Assembly: GCA_937927675.1 (NCBI GenBank)
Contig: CALBSG010000036.1
Coordinates: 1 to 24,506, forward strand
Reading direction: 5' to 3'
Length of the DNA: 24,506 bases
From: an uncultured Paracoccaceae bacterium
GTDB lineage: Bacteria; Pseudomonadota; Alphaproteobacteria; Rhodobacterales; Rhodobacteraceae
Under the pieces are notes generated by a model, which saw only the letters and a program-made list of their open reading frames with translations, had not been told where the DNA came from and did not search any database. Of this stretch, positions 1 to 8,187 are shown in pieces (the first letter of the stretch is position 1; every line of letters starts with the position of its first letter). A program made the translations under genes and the position numbers.

Positions 1-208
1 TGACAAGGGCAGACAAGGTCGAGGCAAGCCCGGTTCCCAGCGACAGGGCAACGGCGCGCGGCAGGCCCGGCCATGCGGCAAGGCTTTGAAACCCATGATC
101 TTTCAGGGCCGGCCACAGCGTGCCAGCCAACCCCGCCGCGATGGGCAGGCCCAACCCAAGGCGCAAGGCCCAAGGGGCCAGACCCAAGGCGCGGGCGGCC
201 ACGTTCAT
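1..208 (-). CDS. ABC transporter permease, N-terminal part (YnjC-like), cut by window edge
   Basis: An open frame runs from an ATG at 208 leftwards off the window. The 69 visible residues begin MNVAARALGLAPWALRLGLG and are hydrophobic, as expected for the first membrane-spanning part of an inner-membrane permease. It starts 10 bases after the stop of the binding-protein gene on the same strand, so the two are almost certainly one operon. Because that neighbour is clearly YnjB-like, the partner expected from the E. coli ynjBCD arrangement is the permease YnjC; that name rests on context plus hydrophobicity, not on a visible permease signature. The ATPase gene would lie beyond the left edge. 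Confidence 0.7.
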   Translation of the reverse strand, partial: MNVAARALGLAPWALRLGLGLPIAAGLAGTLWPALKDHGFQSLAAWPGLPRAVALSLGTGLASTLSALV

Positions 209-218
209 CGGGCCTTGA

Positions 219-1433
219 TCATTTGGTGACGCCGTAGCGTTTCACCCAATCTTCGCCCACCTTGACCATCCAGCTTGCGTGCGGCTCCAACAAGACCGGG
301 CCGAGATCGGCGGGCGACAGGGTGGCGACGCCAAGGTCCAGCGCGTCAAAGCGGGCGCGGTCCGTGGGTGACAGCGCGGCAAGGTTCAGCACCGTTTGAA
401 AGCCCAAGGTGGCGGGGTCTTGGGCGGCAGCTTGGATCGCAGGATCAAGGATCAGGTTCGCAATCACCTGCGCGCCTGCCTGATGGGCTGCGTTGAACGG
501 GATGGCAACGAAGCTTGCATTGCCGATGGTCCCGCCCTCCAGCACAAAGGTCCGTACCGTGTCGGGCAGGTTTCCGGCGGCGATTTCGGCACTGGCGCGG
601 CCGGGGTTGAAGGCAAAGGAGATCTGGATCTCGCCATCTGCCAAAAGTTGCCCCAAGGCGGGTTCGTTTTCGGGGAAGGCTTTGGCCTCGCGCCAAAGTG
701 CGGGATGGATGGCATCCAAAAACGCCCAAAGCGGTGCGGTGGCGGCGTCATAGCTGGCCGGATCCACGGGGGCTTGCAAAAGTGCCGGATCGGGCAGCAC
801 GCCGTAAAGCACCTGTTTCAGAAAGGTCAGGCCAAGATAGTCTGGCGGCTGCGGATAGCTGAACCGGCCCGGATTGGCCAAGATCCACGCCGCCAACTCA
901 TGAAGGGTGCGCGGCGGCGCGGCCAGTTTGGCGCTGTCATATTCAAAGACAAACTGCGCCATGGCCCAAGGGGATTCGTAGCCTTCGGTCGGCAAGGTGA
1001 AATCGGTCACCGTCGCGGGTTTGCCCATGGTATCCACCAAGGGCCAGTTCGGCAGGGCGGGCGCAAAGGGGCCATGCAGCAGCCCCTGCGCCTTCATGGC
1101 GGCAAAATTTTCACCGTTGATCCAGATCAGGTCGACCGCGCCACCTGTGGTCTGGCCCGCGTCACGTTCTGCCAGAACCCGCGCTACGGCGTCGGCGGTC
1201 GAGGCAAGCTTCACATGCTCCAAGGTCACCCCATGGCGGGCCTTCGCCTCTGCCCCGATGAAGGCAATGAAATCATTGATTTTCGTGTCGCCGCCCCAGG
1301 CGTGCCAATAGACCGTCTGCCCCTTTGCCTCGGCCAGAATGCTTTGCCAATCGGCGGCAAAGGCCAGTCGCGAGCTGACAGCCATCAGCGCGAGGGTGGA
1401 CAATGCGGTCTTGCCAAAGGTGCGGCGGTTCAT
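219..1433 (-). CDS. ynjB: ABC transporter substrate-binding protein, YnjB family, Tat-exported
   Basis: This is the solute-binding component of a YnjBCD-type ABC importer, about 404 residues. It carries the family's conserved stretches: GQTVYWHAWGGD near residue 40, LEHVKLASTADAVARVLAE near 75 and GGAVDLIWINGENFAAMK near 100, which closely match what I recall of E. coli YnjB. The N-terminus MNRRTFGKTALSTLALMAVS is a twin-arginine signal peptide (RRTFGK) ending near AFA-A, so the protein is probably exported folded to the periplasm. I place the start at the ATG at 1433, with AGGGG five bases upstream; an in-frame ATG at 1448 would push the RR motif five residues inward. The transported substrate of this family is not firmly known. 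The permease follows after 10 bases. Confidence 0.87.
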   Translation of the reverse strand: MNRRTFGKTALSTLALMAVSSRLAFAADWQSILAEAKGQTVYWHAWGGDTKINDFIAFIGAEAKARHGVTLEHVKLASTADAVARVLAERDAGQTTGGAVDLIWINGENFAAMKAQGLLHGPFAPALPNWPLVDTMGKPATVTDFTLPTEGYESPWAMAQFVFEYDSAKLAAPPRTLHELAAWILANPGRFSYPQPPDYLGLTFLKQVLYGVLPDPALLQAPVDPASYDAATAPLWAFLDAIHPALWREAKAFPENEPALGQLLADGEIQISFAFNPGRASAEIAAGNLPDTVRTFVLEGGTIGNASFVAIPFNAAHQAGAQVIANLILDPAIQAAAQDPATLGFQTVLNLAALSPTDRARFDALDLGVATLSPADLGPVLLEPHASWMVKVGEDWVKRYGVTK

Positions 1434-1525
1434 GGTAACCCCTGCCATGTTTATGATTTCTCTCAGGGATAGGCGGTGCCTGCCGGGGCTGGCAAGCCGT
1501 CAAACGCAAACGTGAGGAGATGGCG

Positions 1526-2131
1526 ATGTTGGATGCCAAGATCAGGCCGTTGATTGACGGGCCGCTGAACCGGTTGGGCGCGCTTTTGGCCGAAAGAGGC
1601 ATTGCGGCCAACGAGGTGACGGGATTCGCGCTGTTCATGGGGCTGGTGGCTGCGGGGATGCTGGCCGCGGGCCTGCCGGCTGTGCTGGCGCTGGTGCCGT
1701 TGGGCCTAAGTCGGTTGGCAGATGGTCTGGATGGCGCAGTGGCACGGGCGACCACAAAGACCGATTTTGGCGGGCTTTTGGATATCGTGGGGGATTTTGC
1801 TTTTTATGCGGCCATTCCCTTGGCCTTTGCCTTGCGCGATCCGGGCAATGCGACCGTTGCGGCCTTTTTGTTGGCTGCCTTTTACATCAATGGCGCGTCC
1901 TTTCTGGGCTATGCCGTGATGGCCGAAAAGCGTGGAATCGAGACACGGGCGCAGGGGGAGAAAAGCCTGTATTACTCGGCTGGGCTGTTGGAAGGCACCG
2001 AAACCATTGGTTTTTTTGTGCTGATTTGCCTTTGGCCTGAGGCATTCCGGCCCTTGGCCGTCATCTTCGGGCTTTTGTGCCTGTTCACCACCGGCGCCCG
2101 TCTGATGCTGGCGCGGCGGGTGTTTGGCTAA
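1526..2131 (+). CDS. ynjF: CDP-alcohol phosphatidyltransferase family membrane protein (YnjF-like)
   Basis: The protein is an integral membrane enzyme of the CDP-alcohol phosphatidyltransferase superfamily, which moves a phosphatidyl or similar group from a CDP-linked donor to an alcohol. The signature is visible near residues 65-90: DGLDGAVAR, then FGGLLDIVGD, giving the DxxDGxxAR...GxxxDxxxD series of metal-binding aspartates. Several hydrophobic segments follow, and the length of about 201 residues is normal. The perfect GAGGAG at 1514-1519 touches an ATG at 1520 but lies six bases before the ATG at 1526, so I use 1526. It is divergent from the ynjB gene; ynjF also accompanies ynjBCD in E. 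coli, which supports the name. The acceptor alcohol cannot be read from the sequence. Confidence 0.85.
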   Translation: MLDAKIRPLIDGPLNRLGALLAERGIAANEVTGFALFMGLVAAGMLAAGLPAVLALVPLGLSRLADGLDGAVARATTKTDFGGLLDIVGDFAFYAAIPLAFALRDPGNATVAAFLLAAFYINGASFLGYAVMAEKRGIETRAQGEKSLYYSAGLLEGTETIGFFVLICLWPEAFRPLAVIFGLLCLFTTGARLMLARRVFG

Positions 2132-2249
2132 AGACAAGCGGGGCGCTGGCGGTGTTTGCCCACCCGCCCTTGCAGCCCCCGGCGCGCGACACTAAGACTC
2201 TGTCAAGCATCCGGCGATAAAGCTTCGAACATGAACAGGCAGGTTTGAC

Positions 2250-2879
2250 ATGAGAGATCCGGTTTCCACCTTTTACAACTTCATCATCCCGACGGTTGAA
2301 GAAACCTCGGCGCGCGGTTCGATCCGCTATGACATCTTCTCGCGCCTGCTGAAGGAGCGGATCATTTTCGTCGCCGGCCCCGTGCATGATGAGATGGCGA
2401 CGATCATCGTCGCGCAGCTTTTGTTCCTTGAGGCAGAGAACCCCTCGAAGGAAATCTCGATGTATATCAACAGCCCCGGTGGCGTCGTCACCAGCGGCAT
2501 GTCGATCTACGACACCATGCAATACATCAAACCCAAGGTGTCGACCGTTTGCATCGGGCAGGCCGCCTCGATGGGGTCGCTTTTGCTGACCGCGGGCGAA
2601 AAGGGCATGCGCTTCTCGCTGCCGAACAGCCGGATCATGGTTCACCAGCCCTCGGGCGGCTATCAGGGTCAGGCAACCGATATCCTGATTCACGCCCGCG
2701 AAACCGAGCGTTTGAAGCAGCGCCTGAACGAGGTCTACGTCAAGCACACCGGCAATGACTATGACACCGTGGTCAAGGCGCTGGAGCGGGACAACTTCAT
2801 GTCCGCCGAAGAGGCCAAGGATTGGGGCCTGATCGATGAAATCGTGGCCCCGCGCGACAAATCCGACGCCGCGGTTTGA
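2250..2879 (+). CDS. clpP: ATP-dependent Clp protease proteolytic subunit ClpP
   Basis: ClpP forms the two stacked heptameric rings that degrade substrates unfolded by ClpX or ClpA in the cytoplasm. All three catalytic residues are present with the usual spacing: Ser107 in GQAASMGS, His132 in IMVHQPSGG and Asp181 in LERDNFMSAEEA. YINSPGG at 72-78 is the conserved oxyanion-loop region. The length of 209 residues is normal. The gene ends 118 bases before clpX on the same strand, the standard pairing. I see no convincing sigma70 or heat-shock promoter in the 118 bases between ynjF and this start, although transcription must begin somewhere there or upstream. Confidence 0.98.
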   Translation: MRDPVSTFYNFIIPTVEETSARGSIRYDIFSRLLKERIIFVAGPVHDEMATIIVAQLLFLEAENPSKEISMYINSPGGVVTSGMSIYDTMQYIKPKVSTVCIGQAASMGSLLLTAGEKGMRFSLPNSRIMVHQPSGGYQGQATDILIHARETERLKQRLNEVYVKHTGNDYDTVVKALERDNFMSAEEAKDWGLIDEIVAPRDKSDAAV

Positions 2880-2891
2880 TCTGATCTCCTG

Positions 2892-2919
2892 CCCCCCGAC
2901 GGGCCTATCTTTCGGGGGG
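2892..2919 (+). terminator. Hairpin between clpP and clpX (weak terminator or attenuator)
   Basis: CCCCCCGA at 2892-2899 and TCGGGGGG at 2912-2919 can form an 8-bp stem with a 12-base loop, followed by ATTTCT rather than a clean T-run. It begins 13 bases after the clpP stop. It may partially terminate clpP transcription or protect its 3' end, which would let clpX be expressed at a different level. The structure is seen in the sequence; the function is inferred. Confidence 0.5.
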
Positions 2920-2997
2920 ATTTCTGGTTGTGGAGGCCTTGGGCTTGGCCTAAACTTCACATGACGCCCGGGCGACCGGATAAGGCAGAGGATACCC

Positions 2998-4263
<1,266 letters not shown>

Positions 4264-4288
4264 GGCCCGGCAACAGTGGTAAAAAAGG

Positions 4289-4312
4289 GCAGGCCTTCGG
4301 GCCTGCTTTTTT
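4289..4312 (+). terminator. Rho-independent terminator after clpX
   Basis: GCAGGCC (4289-4295), tetraloop TTCG, and GGCCTGC (4300-4306) form a perfect 7-bp stem followed by six T residues at 4307-4312. Six A residues at 4281-4286 lie before the stem, so it could also act on the opposite strand. It lies 25 bases after the clpX stop and separates clpPX from the next gene. Confidence 0.92.
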
Positions 4313-4394
4313 CATGCGATCAGCAAGCGTTTCTTGCTTGTCCCGTATGAAAACACAGGTCCACTGTCCTTGTGCCAAACCTGCGAGCGCTGCG

Positions 4395-6152
4395 ATGCAA
4401 GACCAAGTGAAGCTGTCTGAGTTGCCCAAAGGCGCTGACCTTCTGGCCGAGGGCCGTGCACTGGCGCGCGATTGGACGGTGGGGCCGTCGGCTTTCCTTA
4501 CCCATTACGGCGTGGCCTCGGAGCTTGATTACAAGCGGCAAGCCATGGCCGAGGGCCGGGTCATGTGCCATGCCCAGATCGGTTGGCGCGATCCGGGCCA
4601 GTCCATTGCCGCTTATCATCGCATCTGGGAGGCAAGCGCGGCGCAGGGTCACCGGGTGGACCGCTATGGCCTGTGCCTTGACTGGTCGATGGCCCTGCCG
4701 CGCAGCATCCGCGACAAAGGGATGCGCGGGACCGGGATGATCCTGCGCGGGGTGGAGGATTTTGTGGCCTTGGCCAATGCCGCCCCGGTCGCCGCACATT
4801 TTGGCGATTTCGTGCTGGGTTTTCCGGCTGCACTGGAAAACACCCAAGCCGCGCTGGCGGCAGGGGCAACCGCCATCGGCAATTTGGGACAGTATTTCAC
4901 CTTTCGCGTGCCGGGCCATGACGACGACATTGAGGCCACCGCCGCCACCGTGACCGCGCTGGGCCTGATCGCGGCGCAGGCGCAGCCGGTGATGGTCCAT
5001 TCCAACATCGACGACGGCTTTGCCGCGCAATTCACCGATCTGGCCAATGCCTTGGGGATGATCCTTGTGGAGCGCGACATCGTGCGGGGGTTGGTGGGGG
5101 CGCCGATCGGCCATGCCTTTGGCCATCATTTCTCTGACCCTGTGGCCCGCATGGCGTTTCAGCGCGCACTGGCACAAGAGGGCGCAACTCCCGGAACCAT
5201 GGTTTACGGCAACACCACCAGTTATCGCGGCAGTGTGGCGCAGAACTGGGCCAGCCTTGCCAGCTATCTGATGGTTGATGCGCTGGGCCAGCGCCTGACG
5301 CCCACCGGCCATGCGATCAACCCGGTGCCGGTTTCGGAAAACGAACGCATCCCCGACGTGCAGGAAGTCATCGACGCACAGGTCTTCGCGGGGCGCTTGA
5401 TCGAGCAATCGGCGGGCTTTCCGCCGATGATTGCGGAGGAGATGGTGGAAACCCTGACCGCCCGGCTGCGCGCGGGGGCGGCCCGGTTCCGGGGCGCGCT
5501 TTGGGCGGGGTTAGAGCAGCAAGGTGTTGATTGCGCCAATGTTTTTGCGGTTCTTCTCGCCTTGCGCCGCATGGGCGGACGCAGGATCGAGGCCGCGTTT
5601 GGCGCGGGTTTGCCCGACGCCGCCGCCGCGGGGGGCCGTACCCCCGTTGTTGCGGCGACGATACTGTCGGAGATTGCCGAGATGGCGCATGCGGGCCTTG
5701 CCGCGGCCGATGCGGCGCTGAAACCGGCGGTTCGTGGTCTGCGGGTGCTGGTCGCCACCACCGATGTGCATGAACACGGCCGCATGGTGATCGAAGACAT
5801 GTTGCGCCAACTCGGGGCCGAGGCGCTGGATGGCGGCACCTCTACCGATCCCGGTCCTTTGGCCGATCTGGCCGCCAAACTGCGCCCCGATGCGATTGCG
5901 CTTTCGACCTATAATGGCGTTGCGCTGGCCTATTTCCGCAGCCTGAAAATCGCGTTGGCCGGGCAGGGGCTGGACTTGCCCGTGTTGATTGGCGGCAGGC
6001 TCAACCAGATCCCTGACGGCTCCAACACGTCGTTGCCGATGGATGTGGCCGATAGCCTTGCTGCAGAAGGTGCGTGGGTGTGCCGGGCTGCGGGCGATCT
6101 TGTCGCGGCGCTGGCCCGCGCATCCGGTCGGGCAGGGGGCAATCGGCCCTAG
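4395..6152 (+). CDS. Orphan B12-binding protein: mutase-like N-terminal domain fused to C-terminal cobalamin-binding domain
   Basis: The C-terminal part (about residues 447-575) looks like a Rossmann-type cobalamin-binding domain of the base-off/His-on class. It has DVHEHG at 457-462 (DxHxxG, whose His would replace the lower axial ligand), STY at 504-506 where SxL is usual, and GGR at 533-535. The first 430 residues form one large globular domain with alternating hydrophobic strands, e.g. VAAHFGDFVLGFPAAL (132-147), AIGNLGQYFTF (160-170) and GHAINPVPVSENERIPD (305-321). The barrel-then-B12-domain layout recalls glutamate mutase or methylmalonyl-CoA mutase, but I see no methylmalonyl-CoA mutase signature, and the reaction is unknown. 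No B12 chaperone or reactivase is adjacent. I choose the ATG at 4395 because the ATG at 4314 lies next to the terminator tail and the one at 4347 has no better ribosome site. The length is 585 residues from this start. Confidence 0.75.
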   Translation: MQDQVKLSELPKGADLLAEGRALARDWTVGPSAFLTHYGVASELDYKRQAMAEGRVMCHAQIGWRDPGQSIAAYHRIWEASAAQGHRVDRYGLCLDWSMALPRSIRDKGMRGTGMILRGVEDFVALANAAPVAAHFGDFVLGFPAALENTQAALAAGATAIGNLGQYFTFRVPGHDDDIEATAATVTALGLIAAQAQPVMVHSNIDDGFAAQFTDLANALGMILVERDIVRGLVGAPIGHAFGHHFSDPVARMAFQRALAQEGATPGTMVYGNTTSYRGSVAQNWASLASYLMVDALGQRLTPTGHAINPVPVSENERIPDVQEVIDAQVFAGRLIEQSAGFPPMIAEEMVETLTARLRAGAARFRGALWAGLEQQGVDCANVFAVLLALRRMGGRRIEAAFGAGLPDAAAAGGRTPVVAATILSEIAEMAHAGLAAADAALKPAVRGLRVLVATTDVHEHGRMVIEDMLRQLGAEALDGGTSTDPGPLADLAAKLRPDAIALSTYNGVALAYFRSLKIALAGQGLDLPVLIGGRLNQIPDGSNTSLPMDVADSLAAEGAWVCRAAGDLVAALARASGRAGGNRP

Positions 6153-6203
6153 ACCCTGCAAAACCGCCTGCTATAAGGGGCAAAACAGCCTTTGAGGTTC
6201 CCA

Positions 6204-6578
6204 ATGAACTTTCTTCTTCGCCTGCTGACCTGGTGGAATGGCCAGACCCTTGGCACCCAGATTTTTACCGCCCGCAAGGGGGTAAAAGTTGGCGAAGACG
6301 ATCAGGGCAACAAGTTCTACCAGACCCGCGACGGTAAGCGGCGCTGGGTGATCTATAACGGCGAATCCGAAGCCTCGCGCGTGTCGCCCGATTGGCATGG
6401 CTGGCTGCATTTCACTTGGAATGAACCGCCGACCAAGGCCCCCCTCGCGCACAAGGCGTGGGAAAAACCGCATCAGGAAAACCTGACCGGCACGCTGGCC
6501 GCCTATGCGCCGCCCGGCTCGATCCGGGCCGGTGCGCCGGTGGTGCGCGCCGATTACGAGGCATGGCAGCCCGAATAA
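6204..6578 (+). CDS. NADH:ubiquinone oxidoreductase accessory subunit NDUFA12 (B17.2) family
   Basis: This 124-residue protein matches the NDUFA12/B17.2 accessory subunit of respiratory complex I, one of the few mitochondrial-type supernumerary subunits kept in alphaproteobacteria. Diagnostic stretches are GVKVGEDDQGNKFYQ (about 25-40), KRRWVIYNGESEASRVSPDWHGWLH cut into WVIYNG and SPDWHGWLHF, and the Pro-rich tail. It acts at the cytoplasmic side of the membrane arm junction. GAGG lies six bases before the ATG at 6204. Its stop overlaps the next start by one base (TAATG), so MlaD is translationally coupled to it. Confidence 0.95.
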   Translation: MNFLLRLLTWWNGQTLGTQIFTARKGVKVGEDDQGNKFYQTRDGKRRWVIYNGESEASRVSPDWHGWLHFTWNEPPTKAPLAHKAWEKPHQENLTGTLAAYAPPGSIRAGAPVVRADYEAWQPE

Positions 6579-7054
6579 TGGCTGAAAATCGCGCAGAAAT
6601 TCTTGCCGGGGTCGTTGTCCTTGGCGCGGCCTTGGGCTTTTTGGGCTGGTCTTTGGGCGGTGAGCGGCTGACCGGTCATGCCGGCAGCTATACGCTGACC
6701 GCCTCGTTCCGCTCGGTCGAAGGCATTCGGGCGGGGTCTGATGTGCGGCTGGCGGGTGTCAAAGTTGGCAGCATCACCGCCCTGACGCTGAACCCGGAAA
6801 CCTATTACGCCGATGCCGTGGTCGAGGTGGACGCCCGGTTGAAACTGCCAACCGATTCCGCGATCCTGATTTCGTCCGAGGGGCTGCTGGGCGGCAATTT
6901 CGTCGAATTGGTGCCGGGTGGGGCCGAAGACATTCTCGCCCCCGGGGACGAGATTGAAGATACCCAAGGTGCGGTCAGCCTGCTGACGCTTTTGATGAAA
7001 TGGATTGGTGGCTCTGGCGAAGATGCCACCGCAAGCGGGACGGCCACCGAATGA
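6578..7054 (+). CDS. mlaD: Outer-membrane lipid asymmetry maintenance protein MlaD (MCE domain)
   Basis: MlaD is the membrane-anchored, periplasmic MCE-domain subunit that binds phospholipid for the MlaFEDB ABC transporter. Residues about 8-27 form a single N-terminal membrane helix (LAGVVVLGAALGFLGWSL), followed by the MCE domain with SVEGIRAGSDVRLAGVKVG at about 45-63 and LISSEGLLGGNFVEL near 95-110. The 158 residues are normal for a single-MCE MlaD. The start ATG overlaps the NDUFA12 stop, and its TGA overlaps the ATG of the next gene (ATGA). The permease and ATPase partners are not here but at 19139-20658 on the other strand. Confidence 0.93.
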   Translation: MAENRAEILAGVVVLGAALGFLGWSLGGERLTGHAGSYTLTASFRSVEGIRAGSDVRLAGVKVGSITALTLNPETYYADAVVEVDARLKLPTDSAILISSEGLLGGNFVELVPGGAEDILAPGDEIEDTQGAVSLLTLLMKWIGGSGEDATASGTATE

Positions 7055-7503
7055 AACGGCTGGCCATCCTTGTTGCCCTGCTGGCCGCCCCGGTCGCTGC
7101 GCAAGAGATGGCCGAGGCGCCGGGCGCCCAGTTGCGTATTCTCGACAAGCTGACGGGCGAGGTGCAGGACGTCACCTTGGCGCGCGGGCAATCCATGACC
7201 ACCGGGCGTTTGACGGTGCAGTTGGATGCCTGCCGTTCGCCCGCCGACAACACCGTGGCCGAGGCTGACGCGCATCTGACGATCCTGGATGAGGCCTCGC
7301 CCGAACCGGTGTTCAATGGCTGGATGCTGGCCACCGCGCCTGCGCTTTCGGCGCTGGACCATCCGCGCTATGACGTTTGGGTGCTGCGCTGCGACGTTCC
7401 CGATTTGGCGCTGCCCGAGGTCAAGGAGGCCCCCGCCGAAGACCCCGCTTCCACCGATCCGGCCCCAGACGCAGGTGCCGCGACCGAGGATGGCAACGGC
7501 TGA
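7051..7503 (+). CDS. DUF2155 domain-containing secreted protein
   Basis: This is a 150-residue protein of the alphaproteobacterial DUF2155 family. MKRLAILVALLAAPVAAQ is a clear Sec signal peptide with cleavage near AQ, so the protein is probably periplasmic. The conserved part runs from LRILDKLTGEVQDVTL (about 30) through VQLDACRSP to FNGWMLATAPALSALDHPRYDVWVLRC cut here as GWMLATAPALSALDHPRYD and VWVLRC (about 88-117); two cysteines (in DACRSP and LRCDVP) may pair. A Pro/Ala/Asp-rich tail of about 30 residues follows. The start overlaps the mlaD stop by four bases. The last 136 bases overlap the 3' end of aat on the opposite strand. The function is not known. Confidence 0.88.
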   Translation: MKRLAILVALLAAPVAAQEMAEAPGAQLRILDKLTGEVQDVTLARGQSMTTGRLTVQLDACRSPADNTVAEADAHLTILDEASPEPVFNGWMLATAPALSALDHPRYDVWVLRCDVPDLALPEVKEAPAEDPASTDPAPDAGAATEDGNG

Positions 7504-8096
7504 TACCCGGCCGGATCGAACCGGGCCGTGCCGTGCAACGCTGCCTGCAAGCGTTTGTGATAGGTGCCGCGGGAAATCTCGATCGCGCCAAGGCTGGCCA
7601 GATGCGGGGTCAGGAATTGCGTGTCAAACAGCGTAAACCCGCCCGCCCGCAGCCGATGTATCAGATAGGCCAGCGCCAATTTTGACGCATCCGTGGCGCG
7701 TGAGAACATCGATTCCCCAAAGAACGCCGCGCCCAAGACCACGCCGTAAACCCCACCCACCAGACGGTCGCCTTGCCAAACCTCAAGGCTATGGGCGTGG
7801 CCTTGGGCATGCAGCGTTCTGTAAAGGCTGAAGATTTCCTCGTTGATCCAAGTCTCTGGCCGATCAGCGCAGCCCTGCACCACGCCTGCGAAATCGCGGT
7901 CCGTGGTCACGCTAAACCGCCCTTGCCGGATCACCTTGGCCAAAGAGCGCGAGATGTGAAACTCATCCAACGGAAACACGCCCCGACGGCGCGGGTCCAC
8001 CCAATGCACCGTAGGGTCATCACGCCCCTCGGCCATCGGAAAGACCCCCATGGCATAGGCGTTGAGCAGGAGATCAGGTGTAATCCGTTGGGTCAT
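7368..8096 (-). CDS. aat: Leucyl/phenylalanyl-tRNA--protein transferase
   Basis: Aat transfers Leu or Phe from aminoacyl-tRNA to proteins with N-terminal Arg or Lys, marking them for ClpS/ClpAP in the N-degron pathway. The family blocks are clear: LLLNAYAMGVFPMAE near the start, VHWVDPRRRGVFPLDEFHIS cut as WVDPRRRGVFPLD (about 32-45), HSLEVWQGDRLVGGVYGV (about 102-119), FFGESMFSRATDASKLAL (about 125-142) and TLFDTQFLTPHLASLGA (about 153-170). The conserved protein ends near DPAGY (about 197). About 44 more Ser/Ala-rich residues follow and are encoded antisense to the DUF2155 gene before the TAG at 7368, so the 242-residue total is longer than usual. Confidence 0.95.
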   Translation of the reverse strand: MTQRITPDLLLNAYAMGVFPMAEGRDDPTVHWVDPRRRGVFPLDEFHISRSLAKVIRQGRFSVTTDRDFAGVVQGCADRPETWINEEIFSLYRTLHAQGHAHSLEVWQGDRLVGGVYGVVLGAAFFGESMFSRATDASKLALAYLIHRLRAGGFTLFDTQFLTPHLASLGAIEISRGTYHKRLQAALHGTARFDPAGYQPLPSSVAAPASGAGSVEAGSSAGASLTSGSAKSGTSQRSTQTS

Positions 8097-8151
8097 GGGG
8101 GGAAGGGAAAATCGGTTTAAGCCGCTTTGTCAAACGCTTTGCCGCAAAGTG

Positions 8152-8172
8152 AAAGGGCGCCCGAAGGCGCCC
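8152..8172 (-). terminator. Terminator of the accBC operon
   Basis: On the minus strand GGGCGCC, loop TTCG, GGCGCCC form a perfect 7-bp stem (8172-8155), followed by TTTCACTTT. It starts 16 bases after the accC stop, so it fits a rho-independent terminator for accB-accC that insulates aat, although the T-run is interrupted. Confidence 0.75.
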
Positions 8173-8187
8173 CTGTCTTGCTTTGGC

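Noticed and set aside
1434..1525. CTGAGAG upstream of ynjB recalls the THI-box of TPP riboswitches
   Set aside because: The other conserved parts of a TPP riboswitch (GAACCTGAT and the matching stems) are absent in the 92-base gap, and the ynj importer is not established as a thiamine transporter.
2148..2168. Hairpin after ynjF
   Set aside because: GGCGG-TG and CA-CCCGCC pair only with a bulge, and no T-run follows; too weak to call a terminator.
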